From Amblyornis subalaris (lineage: Eukaryota > Chordata > Aves > Passeriformes > Ptilonorhynchidae), in contig JACAXG010000028.1 of the NCBI GenBank assembly GCA_018881555.1, positions 1,088,006-1,152,005 of the forward strand: a stretch of DNA of 64,000 nucleotides. The letters are read 5' to 3'. Shown here piece by piece: positions 22,891 through 52,939 of this stretch (position 1 is the first letter of the stretch; every line of letters starts with the position of its first letter). The notes beneath the pieces were generated by a model that saw only the letters and a program-made list of their open reading frames with translations, ran no database searches and was not told where the DNA came from. A program made the position numbers and the translations under genes.

Positions 22891-25800
22891 AAGATGCAGT
22901 TGCTGGTGGGTGGAAGGGGTTTCTCTTGCTCATCCTGATCAGAAATATGAGGCAGAAATTTCAGGGCAGCCCTCCTCACCCCCGGCTGGAGGGTGGGCAC
23001 CAAGGGATGCCTGTGTGGGGGGCCTGAGGCATGAACAGCTCGGGCCAGCCTGCCCAGGTTGTGGCAAGGCCAGAGCAGTGGGGCCAGAGGGTTTGGGGCA
23101 GAGGGACCCCTTCGCCCACTGCCTGAGGAAGATGGGCCATCGGGGACACTCACTGTGGAGGAGGGGTCCAGCTGGGTCCCACTGCTTGGGGCCGTGCTGG
23201 GTGGAGGACACAACAGCACCCCAGCTGGTCTGGGGGCTCACCTGCCCATCCCAGAGGAGCAGACGTCTCCCCATCCAGGGCACCCTGGGGTGCTCCAGGC
23301 TGCTGTGCTGGGGTGGGTGTTGCTCTCCTGTGCCTGCCTTGGCCCTGCCAACCTGGGGGCTGTGGCTGTGGCATCGCACCCAGGGCAGGGCTCGGCTCTC
23401 CCCCCCACTTGGCTGGAGCCCAGGGTGGGCAGCCCCAGCCCCGCTGACCACTGCCCCTCCGGCAGGTTCGTCGCGGTCGCAGAGCGTGGCCAGCTCCCCC
23501 TACGCCCCCCAGCCCTCCGCAGAGCCCCAGCTGAAGAAAATGGAGCCACCGTCAGAGGGGAAGGTGAGTGGGGAGTACTGGGGTGCTGTGGGGAGCACAT
23601 GGTGGGGACAGTCTGGGCGACACGGGCAGGGGTGGCAGGTCCCCCATCCCCAGAGCTGCCCCGATCCATCTGTCCCTCCCTCCCCAGAGCTCAGAGGCCG
23701 TGTACCAGTGGCTCTGCAAGTTCCAGCTGCAGCTCTACGCACCCAACTTCATCAACGCCGGCTACGACATCACCACCATCAGCCGGATGACGCCGGAGGT
23801 GAGGCCGCGGGGCTGTGGGAGGGAGGCACGGCTGGAGAAGGGCACTGACCCCCTCTCTGCCCCAGGACCTCACGGCCATCGGTGTCACCAAGCCGGGGCA
23901 CAGGAAGAAGATCGCCTCTGAGATCAACAACCTCAACATCCCCGAGTGGCTGCCCGAGTACAAACCGGTGAGGGCTGGGCGGGGCCACGGGGCTGGTGCC
24001 ACATTCAGGGTGGCAACGAGTCCCCTCCTTCTGGTCTCTTCCAGGGAGGGGTAGCACAGGGTAAGGAGGGTGGGAGCTGGCTCCTTGGTCCCAGAGCTGT
24101 CCACATCCCCTCCCAACAGCTCCCCAGGGCCCATCAGGCTGGTGCCAGCTGTCATCACATGGATGTGACACCGTGTCCCTCGACATCCCTCCTGCCCCAG
24201 TGTCTGGGCACAGCAAGGGGCTTCCCATGGGAACAGGGCTGGAAGTGGCCCAGGATGCTTGTGGGGCACAGGGACAGCACAGGGACATGGGGAGTCCTCT
24301 GGGGCTGTGATTCCCACCAAGATGGGATCTCCTGCCTGCCATGGGTGCTGCGGTGCCAGGGGGTGCTGAGCCGTGCCCCACACCCCACCCCAGGCCAACC
24401 TGGCGCTGTGGCTGTCCATGATCGGCCTGTCCCAGTACTACAAGGTGCTGGTGGAGAACGGCTACGAGAACATCGACTTCATCACCGACATCACCTGGGA
24501 GGACCTGCAGGAGATCGGCATCACCAAGCTGGGTAAGGCCCCGCGCGCGGCACCGGCTGCGGTGGCCTTGGCGGTGACACTGATGGCCTGTGCCGTTCCC
24601 AGGCCACCAGAAGAAGCTGATGCTGGCCGTGAAGAAGCTGGCGGAGCTGCAGCGCGCCGAGCTGGGCAAGTACGAGCCGGGCACGCTGAAGAGGAAGGCG
24701 TCGGGGGCGTGCCCGGAGGTGCTGACCATCGAGTCCCCCCCGCCGGAGCCCCCCGAGTGCCAGTCGCCCAAGATGACCACCTTCCAGGACAGCGAGCTCA
24801 GCAGCGAGCTGCAGGTGGCCATGACGGGTGAAGCCCCCGAGGAGCCCCCCGAGAAGGCGGCGAACCCCGCGGCCCCCGGCTACCGCTCGCCGCCGGGGTT
24901 GGGCGGGCGCGCCCGGGTGATGAGCAGCTCGCAGGAGCTGCTGGGGGACGGCCCGCGGGGCCCCCCCGCCGCCGCCATCTCCAAGAGCCAGGAGTACCTG
25001 GCGGAGGGGGCCGGGGAAGGCCCCCCCGCGCCGCCCAAGGAGGGCCGCCCGTCCCGGCACGGCCACCCCGTGAAGCGCGCCAGCGTGCCCCCGGTGCCCG
25101 GCAAGCCCCGGCAGCCCTTCCCAGCCTCCGCCGGGCAGCTCACGCCGCCGCAGACCCCCGGCAAGGCGCGGCCCTCGTCCCCCCAAGGCCCGGCGGCCCC
25201 GCACGCCACCGCCAAGGTGAAGCCCACCCCGCAGCTGCTCCCGCCCGGCGAGCGCCCGGCCTCGCCCCGCTCCCTGCCCCAGTCGCCCACGCACCGCGGC
25301 TTCGCCTATGTCCTGCCGCAGCCCGCCGAGGGCGAGGCGGGGCCGCCGGGGGTGCCCGTCCTGCCCGTGTCGGTGCCGGTGCTGTGCCTGCCGCCCGCGG
25401 GCGAGGGCGAGGAGGAGCCGGGCAGGCCGAAGAAGCGGGCGCACAGCCTGAACCGCTACGCCGCGTCCGACAGCGAGCAGGAGCGGGACGAGCTGCTGGT
25501 GCCGGACGCGGGGCCCTACGCCACCGTCCAGCGCCGCGTGGGCCGCAGCCACTCGGTGCGGGCTCCCGCCGGCGGCGACAAGAACGTCAACCGCAGCCAG
25601 TCCTTCGCCGTGCGCCCCAAGAAGAAGGGACCCCCCCCGCCCCCTCCCAAGCGCTCCAGCTCTGCCATCTCCAGCGCCGGCATGGCCGAGGACTTCCCCA
25701 AGGAGGGTGAAGGCGAGGCGGCCGTCGGAGCCCCGAGCGCCGAGGGCGAGAGCCGCCGGGAGCAGCGGCGGGCCAGCGACCTGGGCGGCAGCGTGGACAC

Positions 25801-27706
25801 GGGCAGCGCGGGCAGCGTGCGCAGCATCGCGGCCATGCTGGAGATGTCCTCCATCGGCGGCGGGGCCCGCGCCCTGGCGCTGCAGAAGCCGCACGTGGCC
25901 GCCGGGCCGGGGCCGGTGCCGGTGCCGGCCAAGGCGTCCGAGAGCTACTACCTGCAGCCGGGACCCCCCCCGGGCAGCCCCGACCGCGCCCGCGTGGCCA
26001 CCGTGCTGGCCACCGTCAAGCATAAGGAGGCCATCGGGCTGGACGGGGAGGTGGTGAACCGGCGCCGGACCATCAGCGGCCCCGTCACCGGGCTGGTGGC
26101 GGCCGCCCGCCGCGAGCGCGCCGACAGCGTGCGGTCGGAGGCGGCCGCCGACGGCCCCGGCGAGCGGCTGCGGGTGGAGCGCGGCGGCTCCCCCGACGGC
26201 ATCCCCTTCGCCGAGGACGGCACCCTCACCATCAAGCAGCGGCCGCGGCCGCTGGGGCCGGCCCGGGGCGAGGCGGGCGAGGGGCTGTCCCCGGCACACC
26301 GCCACGGGGACCTGGCCAAGGTGGAGGCCAGCGCCACGCTCAAGCGGCGGATCCGGGCCAGGCAGAGCCAGCAGGACGGCGTCCGCTTCGTCCTCACCGA
26401 GTCCGACACCGTCAAGCGCCGGCCCAAAGTCAAGGACAAGGAGCCGGCGCTGGAGCCGGCCACGCTCGCCGTGTACCAGAACGGCACCGGCACCGTGAAG
26501 CGGCGGCCGGCCTCGGAGCTGAGCGGGGCCGAGCCGCCGCCCACCCCGCCGCCAGCCGCCCGCCCCGACGGCCCCGAGTACGTCCCGCCGCCCGCAGAGC
26601 CCAAGAAGCCCTTCAAGCCGCCGGTGTCCCCCAAGCCCGTGCTGACGCAGCCGCCTCAGAAGGTGCCTGGGCCGCCGGTGCCCGTCCCCAAAAAGGTGCC
26701 CATCCCGAGCCCCGGCAGCCCAGGTAGGTGCCCCGCCAGCCCCCTGGGACAGGCGCTCCCCGGGGCGCACGCCGGGGCTCCCATCCGGCCCCGCCGCCCT
26801 CCTGCCCCTCTCTCTTCTCTCCGCAGAGGTGAAGCGGGTCCACGGCACGCCGCCCCCGGTGTCCCCCAAGCCCACGCCGCCCCCCACGGCGCCCAAGCCC
26901 CCCAAGCCCCACGCCGCCATCCAGTCGGTGAGCGCCAGCTCCACGCCGGCCCCGTCGCCCGCCCGGCAGCTGAGCCCCGCGGCCAAGCCGTCCAGCACGC
27001 CGCCCTCGCTCTGCTCCAGCCCCGCCAAGCCCCTCTCGCCCGGCGCGCAGCCCCAGCAGGTGCCGGTGAAGCCGCCGCGCTCCACCATCGCCAGCCCGTC
27101 CGTCGACAGTGCCGGCCCCGAGCTGGCGCAGCAGAAGCTGGAGGAGACGAGCGCGTCCCTGGCCGCCGCGCTGCAGGCTGTGGAGGAGAAGATCAAGCAG
27201 GAGGACAGTCAGGCGGCAGAGTAAGGGGGTGCAGGGGTGGGTGGTGGTCCCCAGGGAGGGTGTGAGGCCACTCGGTGCCACCTAGCACAGGAGGCCACAA
27301 GGACCGCGGGCAGAGGTCGGGCTGTGCCACCACGGTGGGAGTGGGATGGTGCTGGGGTGATGCTGGAGGACACTGGTAGAGCATCACTGGGGAGGTGACA
27401 CTGAGGGACACCTTGCTGGGGCACCTGGGCATGTGGGTGCACTGTCTTGGAGAGGGAACGCTGAGGACATGGAGCTGGAGCACTGTGCGGTGGCGCTGGG
27501 GACACTGACCGCAGGGCAGAGGGGCAGGAGGGCCGTGCCGCGGGGCGGAGGGGGCTGTGCCGTGTCCCCGTCCCGGACGCTGCCCTGACCCGTCCCTGTC
27601 GCTCCCCAGCTCGGCCGTGGAGTCGAAGAGCACCGTGAGCATCCTGGACGACATCGGCAGCATGTTCGACGACCTGGCGGACCAGCTGGATGCCATGCTG
27701 GAGTGA
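12893..27706 (+). CDS. CASKIN1: CASKIN1, CASK-interacting scaffold protein 1, 5'-incomplete multi-exon coding region
   Basis: Neuronal multidomain scaffold that binds CASK at synapses (family knowledge). Coding exons read from sequence, numbered assuming one exon upstream: 12893-12944, 15196-15293, 15402-15547, 15634-15729, 15989-16119, 16190-16298, 16456-16564, 16661-16755, 16838-16955, optional 18459-18674, 20593-20700, 20864-20982, 22022-22109, 23466-23563, 23688-23798, 23866-23967, 24394-24532, 24603-26723, 26827-27220, 27610-27706. All phases join without a stop, giving 1442 residues without the optional exon and 1514 with it; human CASKIN1 is about 1431. Order: ankyrin repeats, SH3, CASK-binding motif, two SAM domains, proline-rich region, conserved tail ending DQLDAMLE. 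The first coding exon (usually starting MGKEQEL) was not found and must lie upstream or in an assembly gap. CASKIN2 is the alternative, but the adjacency to TRAF7 and the residue match favour CASKIN1. Confidence 0.95.
12945..15195 (+). other. CASKIN1: CASKIN1 intron 2
   Basis: 2.25-kb GC-rich intron with about eight single Ns. No repeat family, RNA gene or extra exon recognised. Confidence 0.6.
16661..16955 (+). CDS. CASKIN1: CASKIN1 SH3-domain exons (exons 9-10)
   Basis: Exons 16661-16755 and 16838-16955 encode one SH3 domain, residues about 250-312 of the partial protein, running from [10 protein letters not shown] through the central RWKGCIHD segment to [12 protein letters not shown]. The ALxDY-like element and the terminal YFPSS are SH3 hallmarks, although the first reads VKDYCNNY rather than ALYDY, as in the mammalian protein. 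Exon 10 ends at aca-g and the next intronic bases are gcaaat, so the donor is GC. Unspliced reading adds GK and then TAA at 16961-16963. Confidence 0.93.
17050..17265. repeat. Degenerate tandem repeat in a CASKIN1 intron
   Basis: TGTGGGGTCGGTGTCCCCG-like units recur about every 36-38 bp, roughly six copies, right after the GC-donor exon. Confidence 0.6.
17867..17930. repeat. 21-bp triplicate repeat
   Basis: Three near-identical copies of GGCTCCTGGGCTGTGGTCCAC. Confidence 0.85.
18299..18389 (+). promoter_or_regulatory. CTTTT-rich pyrimidine tract upstream of the CASKIN1 cassette exon
   Basis: About 90 nt almost wholly T and C, with repeated CTTTT units. It ends in a decoy acceptor CGGCAG (AG at 18393-18394). 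Use of the decoy would run into TGA within nine codons. CU-rich tracts of this type bind polypyrimidine-tract-binding proteins that control neuronal exons (family knowledge); binding here is inference. Confidence 0.5.
18459..18674 (+). CDS. CASKIN1: Candidate CASKIN1 cassette exon, proline-rich, 72 codons
   Basis: Open, unannotated-looking exon of exactly 216 nt, phase 1 at both ends, between the SH3 exon and the CASK-motif exon. Its acceptor is TTTTATTATCAG and its donor CAAG|GTAGTT. The preceding exon leaves one G, so the junction codon is GGT and the reading starts [21 protein letters not shown], continues [15 protein letters not shown], then L followed by eight prolines and HSHQ, and ends near SADEPRYGQ. 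No stop occurs, and the downstream junction restores GSRG as in the skipped form. A long CTTTT-rich pyrimidine tract lies 70-160 nt upstream. The exon is less GC-rich than its surroundings, which fits constraint. One N at 18661 falls in a proline codon third position. I infer an optional exon; transcript support was not available. Confidence 0.75.
18675..20592 (+). other. CASKIN1: CASKIN1 intron between cassette exon and CASK-motif exon
   Basis: GC-rich, with a TGTGTGCATG-type simple repeat near 18787-18835 and a degenerate tandem repeat at 19711-19830. No exon recognised. Confidence 0.55.
19711..19830. repeat. Degenerate tandem repeat in a CASKIN1 intron
   Basis: Variants of GGCAGTGGGGTGNNAATGCC and CATGGCTGGTGGCAGG alternate about four times. 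Confidence 0.6.
20593..20982 (+). CDS. CASKIN1: CASKIN1 CASK-interaction exons (exons 12-13)
   Basis: Exons 20593-20700 and 20864-20982. The first carries [12 protein letters not shown], matching the [12 protein letters not shown] motif by which Caskin-1 and Mint1 bind the CaM-kinase domain of CASK (family knowledge). The second is a Ser/Gly-rich linker ending [11 protein letters not shown], conserved with mammals. One N at 20600 is in an arginine codon third position and does not change the protein. The acceptor of exon 12 ends CCACCAAG, not the usual CAG. Confidence 0.92.
21280..21515. repeat. CTGCTGCCACCGGCAC-type minisatellite
   Basis: Short units CTGCCACC(A/G)GCAC recur more than a dozen times at about 15- and 30-bp steps within the intron after CASKIN1 exon 13. 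Confidence 0.8.
21858..21950. repeat. 9-bp GCACCCGCG repeat
   Basis: About ten degenerate copies of GCACCCGCA/GCACCCGCG, ending about 70 nt before the acceptor of CASKIN1 exon 14. Confidence 0.75.
22022..23563 (+). CDS. CASKIN1: CASKIN1 linker exons (exons 14-15)
   Basis: Exons 22022-22109 ([15 protein letters not shown] to DIPA) and 23466-23563 ([18 protein letters not shown] to PSEGK) encode a low-complexity Ser/Pro linker between the CASK-interaction segment and the first SAM domain. LLATVLSQK is identical to what I recall of the mammalian protein. The 1.36-kb intron between them holds a large simple and degenerate tandem repeat block. Confidence 0.9.
22500..22825. repeat. Degenerate GATGCACACGTG-type tandem repeat
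   Basis: GATGCACA/GATGCAGA followed by CGTGAGG-like stretches recur about every 15-30 bp up to the CA microsatellite. Confidence 0.7.
22826..22887. repeat. (CA)n microsatellite
   Basis: About 28 CA units with one interrupting A (CACAAACAC). Confidence 0.95.
23688..24680 (+). CDS. CASKIN1: CASKIN1 tandem SAM domains (exons 16-19 start)
   Basis: SAM1 is coded by 23688-23798 and 23866-23967, with [17 protein letters not shown], then [23 protein letters not shown]2 is coded by 24394-24532 and the start of the exon at 24603, with [20 protein letters not shown], then [20 protein letters not shown]. Tandem SAM domains of Caskin proteins polymerise into fibres (family knowledge). Introns at 23799-23865 and 24533-24602 are only 67 and 70 nt long. 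Confidence 0.95.
24603..26723 (+). CDS. CASKIN1: CASKIN1 large proline-rich exon 19
   Basis: A single 2121-nt exon. It ends SAM2 and then codes a long, disordered Pro/Ser/Arg-rich region with islands conserved in mammals: [102 protein letters not shown] and [15 protein letters not shown]. Many PxxP stretches are potential SH3 ligands. The exon is strongly GC-biased, so long antisense open frames mirror it; they are not genes. It contains no N bases. Confidence 0.95.
26827..27706 (+). CDS. CASKIN1: CASKIN1 C-terminal exons 20-21
   Basis: Exon 26827-27220 continues the proline-rich region ([15 protein letters not shown]) and enters the conserved tail with [20 protein letters not shown]. Its donor is GCAGA|GTAAGG. 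Final exon 27610-27706 codes [19 protein letters not shown], then [12 protein letters not shown] and TGA at 27704-27706. This acidic amphipathic tail is the Caskin C-terminal family domain. The intervening intron is 389 nt. Confidence 0.95.
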
Positions 27707-29515
27707 GGGGCGCCAGGGCCCCGCGAACCTCAGGGCTTACGTGGGCACAAGGGCACAACGATCCACGACCCCCCGGCCCCGCCGCCCTCCCCCCGTCCCC
27801 TTTGTACAGCCGTCCCCTCCCGGACATCCCGTCCCTCGGGGTTTGCACAAAGAAGAAGATACCTCAGGATTGTGCTCACGGACTCGGCGCCGGCTCCGGC
27901 AGGACTCCCTTTTGCAGAAGCAAAAAAACAAAAACCACAGAAATAAAACCCAACAGAAGAAACAAAGCAACACGCTCCGGACCGAACCGCTGCCGGGGCT
28001 CCGGGGGGCTCCCAGCTGACCTGCCCGGTGGCCGCCCCTGCCCTGCCAGCCCCGGCGCCGCGGGTCACCGCGACCCGAATGTAGCACAAGCCCTGCCCGG
28101 CGCGGTGGCCCCGGCGGTGGCTCCGCCAGCCGCGTGTCACCGATGGCGTTTGCTGGTGGCGGGGCCGGGCGGGCAAATGCACTTGGGTTTCTTTGCTCCG
28201 TTTTTAATTTTGGTTTTTAAACTTTGTTTTCTTTCTCGGTCGGCGTTGGCGGGGGCGGGCAGGGCTGGCGATGGCCCCGGGGGCAGCGGGACGTGCCCCT
28301 GCCCGGCCCCTCCCCGCCCGGGGACAGGACGGTGATAAGCTATAAAAAAAAGTATTAATTTATTGGAGGGGAAAAAAAAAGTAAGAAAAAGATATAAAGC
28401 AGATTTCCCCCAACCCCAAAATAATAAAAAGAAATAAACTTTAACAAATATATATTTAAAAGATTTAAAAATATTAGCAATTATATATAAAGCAGTTTAA
28501 AAGAAATCAAGAGAAAACTGGATTTTAGCTTGAGAAAAACTATTAGATTATACTAAGCTGTGTGTCTTGTGGCAAACTCATTCTAAGAGTAGCACAATAT
28601 TTACCTTTTCTCTGGGTGGAAGGTACGTGCGAGCGGTTCTGGTCGGGTTTTCCGTTGGGATTCAGTGTCGCGTCTTTCTTTTTCCACCGTTACGAACTCA
28701 AAGGATGTGCCTTGTTTTATGGAGGTTTTTGTTAATTCTTACGCTGGAGGTGTTTCATTTCTTTTGGAGTGTCTTCAGGGTTCGGTTTGGTTTCTTTTTA
28801 CCACTTCTGTTGTCGGTCTCTGTCTGGGTGCGTGTGGGTGTGCGTGGGTGTGCACGCGGGGTGCGTGTGCTCGCGTGTGTCCTGCGGGACGCGCCGCTGT
28901 ATATTCCTGTACAAACTGGAGTTGGAGTCTGGTTCAGTCGCTTGAGTCCTGATGAATGCATTTTTTGCTTGTGGTTTCCAAACAAAAGTGTTGCTGTTCC
29001 TTTCTTTTCTTGAGACGTAGAGTGGTCTCTCCCTCCTTCCCTCTCCCCCCCTTCCCTCTCTCCCCCGTCTCTCCCGTTGTGGTCGCTGATCCAGATGTGT
29101 TTGGCACAACTTTGAAATTTCTTTTAAAAAAAAAAAAAACAAACAAAACACACAAAAAAAAGACTTTAAAAATAATTTAAAAAATAAATAAATCACCCGC
29201 CTGAAAATATCTGTTGAAAAGAAAAAAAAATATGTATCTAAAAAAAAAAATCCATAAAGTTCTACATGATGGATATATACATATATATATTTTTTATGAT
29301 TAAGTTATGGACTCTGTATCGTATCCCATCTGTCCAGCTCTGCATCTTGGTGCTGCTCCCTGCTCTTCTGTGCTTAGATTTCACCTCTACTCGTCTTTAT
29401 TCTTCCTATTCTGAATAGTAGATGGCTCGTGGTGCTGTGAAGACGTTTGCTCCTATACCAAGTCTGGCAACAAATATTTAAACAAAAATAAAAAAAATAA
29501 AACCCCTGCCAGGCT
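27707..29515 (+). other. CASKIN1: CASKIN1 3' untranslated region
   Basis: Follows the stop codon. The first part is GC-rich with an early AATAAA near 27940. From about 28330 it becomes AT-rich, with many AATAAA and AATATA stretches at 28415-28500 and 29150-29320. A pair of AATAAA signals at about 29487-29500 just before a GC-rich return suggests the distal end near 29515. The end is inferred, and shorter forms using internal signals are likely. Confidence 0.6.
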
Positions 29516-29764
29516 ACCACTACTGTTTGTGTCCCCAACCCCTCCCGAGTCCTTGTGGCGTGGCCGTGGCGTGCCGGGTGTTCGGTGTCGTGCCGGGTGT
29601 TTGTGCTGCATGGTCCGAGGGCACCCCTGGGTGCCTCTCTGAGGTGCTGGGGCCTGGCTGGCTGGGACGTGTCCCCTGGGAGGTGCCTGGTCCCCACACC
29701 CCAATTTTCACCCCATGGGGCCAGTGCTGGCTGCTGGCTCTCTGCAATAACTCACACTGGGCAG

Positions 29765-30501
29765 GAACAACTCTTTCTGCTTTTATTGTCAATGAAGAAA
29801 TAATCAAATCTATATTACAATCTTAAAAACAGTAGAAAATGTGAGTAAAAATGCAACGGAGGCTTTTTGTCTTTAATGTGGAGACCATTATTACAGGGTG
29901 ATGAACAATGGACTTGTGGAACTTGATTTGAGAACTAGCTGTGGCATAAAAATCGTACCTGGCTACTCAAGGAAACACCTCTTCCCAGATGGATCGGCCC
30001 GGCGCCTTGGCAGTAAAATTAAATACTAGAGACAGAAAGGGGTCGGGTGCCCACCCAGGCTACGGCCCAAAGCTCAGTCCTGCCGTGGACAGGGGCCCAG
30101 CCTCCCGCTGTCACTGCCGGGACACGCAGATCCGTCTGGTCCCGGCACTGGCCAAGGGCTCACCTGGCCTGGAGCCCCAAGGCCCTGTCACCCCAGCCCC
30201 AGCCTGGGGGTGTCCCCTGCTGGGGGGACACAGGCGGAGGAGGGCACTGGCATTGGAACAGTTTCCTCTTTTCCAATCACGTAGGGCAGATCTGAGGGAA
30301 CACCTGGAGCGTCCGTGGGGTGGAGCCGTCCGGAGAGCCGCCAGCCGGGGCCCGGGGGGAGCCGGCCGAGGGGCAGCAGCAGCAGGCAGTGGTCGGTGCA
30401 GGAGGAGCTGCAGCAGTCGTTTCAGTGGTGTGGTCACCCACAGGCCGATGGAGGGGAGAGTTTTTGGTCTTTCAGTGTGCAGGACTCGTGTGACGCTCTC
30501 G
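29765..30501 (-). other. TRAF7: TRAF7 3' untranslated region
   Basis: Runs from the TAA stop to a poly(A) signal AATAAA (minus strand, 29787-29782), with predicted cleavage near 29765. About 735 nt, single exon with the last four codons. No CR1 lies inside it. Confidence 0.7.
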
Positions 30502-49589
<19,088 letters not shown>

Positions 49590-49593
<4 letters not shown>

Positions 49594-49619
49594 AATCTAG
49601 GCCAGCATCTGTTAGTCAT
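49590..49619 (-). promoter_or_regulatory. TRAF7: Upstream ORFs in the TRAF7 leader
   Basis: An upstream ATG at 49619 opens nine codons (MTNRCWPRL) and stops at a TGA that overlaps the TRAF7 start as ATGA (49593-49590). A second ATG at 49608 gives MLA and TAG at 49599-49597. Both are in the same exon as the main start, so any transcript using that exon carries them. They may lower translation or allow reinitiation; that is inference. Confidence 0.6.
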
Positions 49620-52600
49620 GGGAAGCTTGCTCTGTGGAAGGAGAAGGACACAAAGGCAGTTAGGCTTGTTGTAGGTATTTTCCTGGGCTCAGAGAAAAGC
49701 AGCATTAAGTCCAAGTGTTTACCTAAACTCACATAAACCTGGATTTTCAGAAGCAAGAGGCCAAGACAAAGTCAGATTCCTTCGAATCATTCCTGGATGA
49801 GTGCTCAGCATTTTCTAAATATATGACTATCTTTCGAAAAGAGCCTCATTTCTCTTTCTCCACTGTTTCACCAAGCTCAAGTTTGCAAGTTGAGAATTCC
49901 ACAACAATAATCTGCAGAAACACAGGGAGTTTGCTTTTTTTAAGCTCTGCTGAAACCTGATGCTGCTTCAGGGCACAATTATGTACTGTCCCAGCAAATC
50001 TGACAAGATGTTCTCAGTCTCCTTCAGAACCAGGACACCCCCAGGAAGGAGCTGCAGCTCCTCTGCCATCACACAGAGACACTCGTGGCTCAAGCAGGAG
50101 TTTCCCTCAGAGAGGACAAGGCTCAGCAGGCACTGGGGAAATGAAGTGTCCCAGGTGTTTCTAGGAGTTGGTTTTCTCTTATCTGGGGGTGACAAGTCCT
50201 AAATCTCCAAGCTCTTTACAAAAACACCACTGGGATTTCTCCACTTTACAGAAAGGGAAACTGAGGCTCAAAGAGAGAGAGGATCCCACCACGCAGCTGT
50301 GACCTGGGATTGTCCAGGGATTCCCAGCTCCCTGGAGAGCCCTGGCACGAGGCTGCCTGCACACGGGGCTGGGCACATCCTGCACACACATTTTAAAGAC
50401 TGCAAAGGTGACACTCGAGCTGTCCTCGGCCAAGGCTCTGCTCAGGGCCTGACACAGCACTTCCTGGTGCTCCCTGCAGCTCTGGATCCAACAGCTGTCA
50501 GGCAGCCAGGAACAGCAGCAGCAGAATTCAGGGAATTGCTGCCTAGGTCTAAACTCTCAGAAACAGCTGAGGTCAAAAAAAAAAAAAAAATTCCAATGAA
50601 AAACCAACCAAACAGAAACCCCGAAACCAAACCCAAAACCATCTGAAAACCAGAGATCTGGATAATGTTTTCCACACACGTGACAGCGCTGTCCTGGCTG
50701 TTTGCAAATGCCAGATCCCCGAGGAGATGCTGAGCACAGAGTCTGGAGCTGTCTCAAACGCAGCAGGAATGGAGCAGAGCTGTGCTGCTGCAGCAGGGAG
50801 ACCTGCTGAGTTTAAAGCTGGGCTCCAGCAAGCCACAAGCTTGGCTTTGGCCATAGGATCCTTGTATTCCTGTCCGTGTTCCTGAGGGCACAGACAGCAG
50901 AGCGAACCGGGAGGGTGAGTGGTGGAAGAGGGCAGACAAATATTTTGGGCCACTGGCTGTGGCCCCATGAGATCTGAACCCCACTCACTCAGCCTCTCAC
51001 CCTCTGGCAGCCTTGGATGAGCCACTGGAGCTCTCAGCTTCCTCCCAGCAAAAATTCCCCTCCTCTGCACAGCATTGCTGGACTACAAAACCTGAAGATG
51101 AGTCAAAAAGGTCCCCAGCTGCGGTCTCCAGATGATGCAGTGCTCAGAAATAAAGCAAATCAAGTACTTCCACGAGTGATGGCACAAACTACCACATTTC
51201 CTGGGGTTTCACGTCCCAAGGTTGCGTTATCTCCTGTCTAATAACATGAATGTATCCCTAAAGTTCCCCTCTCCATAGGTTCCCTAGCAGTACAGCTGGG
51301 CTCACCAATCGATTCAGCACTCTCCTCCTCCCATTATAGGGTGGAAATAGAGGGATTCACTTTTCAGGGATATGAACCCATGGATCCTTTTCAGAGAACC
51401 TCAGCAACACCTACCCACACACCCTTTATCCTGCTCTCCTCAAAGGCAGGAGCAGGGATATGCTCCCACCTCACCGGCCATGTCAGGGTTAAGGGAACCT
51501 TGCATATCAAATATTCCTATGGGGTTTTAGGGCAAACAGTCATTTCCAGATGGAAAGAGAGGAAGCCCATCCTGATGGAGGATCGTGGGCTGTCTGGAGA
51601 CTTAGGCAGGAGCTTCACTCCCTTCTCACTTTCAGGGTATGTATCACCTTCAGATGTAACAGATGGAGATTCAGGCAATGGGAAAGCACTCAAGAGACAG
51701 GGAAAAACAAAAATGGGGATAACGAACAGCTTGAGGAGTTCTGTAATATCATGAAATATTGGATCAGACATGCCACAAACAGTGACTGCAGGCACTTGAG
51801 CCACTGCCATGACCCCTTCAATCCCTGCCTGGGAACCTCCTGGGCACTGCCCACTGGGATAACCCCAGGCCACAGAACTGTGTCTGATGAGGAGGCATCT
51901 CCAGCGTCACCCTGGCCCAAAATCCCACTGAAATGGGTACAACAGTTTGGATAAATCCCAAGTGAGGAAGGGAATGTGGAATACAGGGATTTTCCACTCA
52001 TTGTTTACAAGCATGACCCGTGCTTGCAGCTTGGCTGAGCAAGGTACCTGCAGCAGCAGCAGGGAGCCTGCTCGGGTCTGCTCCGAGCAGAGGCCAGAGG
52101 AACGTGAGCAATGGAAAAAATGTTGAGCGGAATATCAGCCAGGCTGCACAACACCAGCTGCCACAGCAATCTCTGATTCCAGCCCCAAGCTCTGCACCCA
52201 CCACAGACAGGAGCATTTCAGCAGAGCACACGCCTCTCCAGAGCATTGTCTGACAGCTCCTCACACCTTCCTTTCCATCTGAGAAAGGCCTTTTCCAACT
52301 GATATCAAAGAATTTTAAAGGAGGCAGAAAGGAGCTGGTGTTATCAACATTAATATCAGCTTCCTACAGCACTTGCGAAAATCTCTACCAGATCTCTGCA
52401 CCTTTGGTTGGCATCTGAACCCTGGCAGCAACACTGTCCTGGGCTCCCAAATCTGGAGGACAAGTGTCCCTCTTGGGTGGTTGGTGTTGGGAGCCCAGCC
52501 TGTGATCCAGGCTCTCTTTGCCTGCACTTAATTTCTTTTTTACTTTTTAACATGCAACTTCAGTGGTTTTTACAGTAAACAAAGAGAGGGAAAAATCTCC

Positions 52601-52939
52601 CCTGGAAAAAGGAAGCTGTGGGGACCCAATATTCAGTAAATCCCAGGGCTGATCGTAACCAGATGTGAGAGGGGGCAGGGATAGGTTTCAGCATTTGCAC
52701 ACCACAGGGATCAACTCGAGGCTTTTGAGACTCAGTGAGGAGAAAAGCCTTAAAATCCTACTGTAGTAATCCAGGCAAGGAAAAACCCAACCACCAGTAG
52801 CTGCAGAGGCAGCTGGGGGAAGCTGTGCTCTTTCTCACCACTGCCAAAGGGAGATCCAACAGGATCAGCCACAGATCACCCCGTGACTGCACCTCAAAGC
52901 TGGGAGGGGAATCACCTCCAGGACCAGTGGCCTGGCTAA

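Noticed and set aside
24521..27196. Minus-strand open frame of 891 codons
   Set aside because: It mirrors the large CASKIN1 exon, whose GC-rich third positions suppress antisense stops. The sense strand matches a known protein throughout.
27703..28335. 210-codon open frame after the CASKIN1 stop
   Set aside because: It is in the GC-rich start of the 3' UTR, out of frame with CASKIN1, with no recognisable protein feature.
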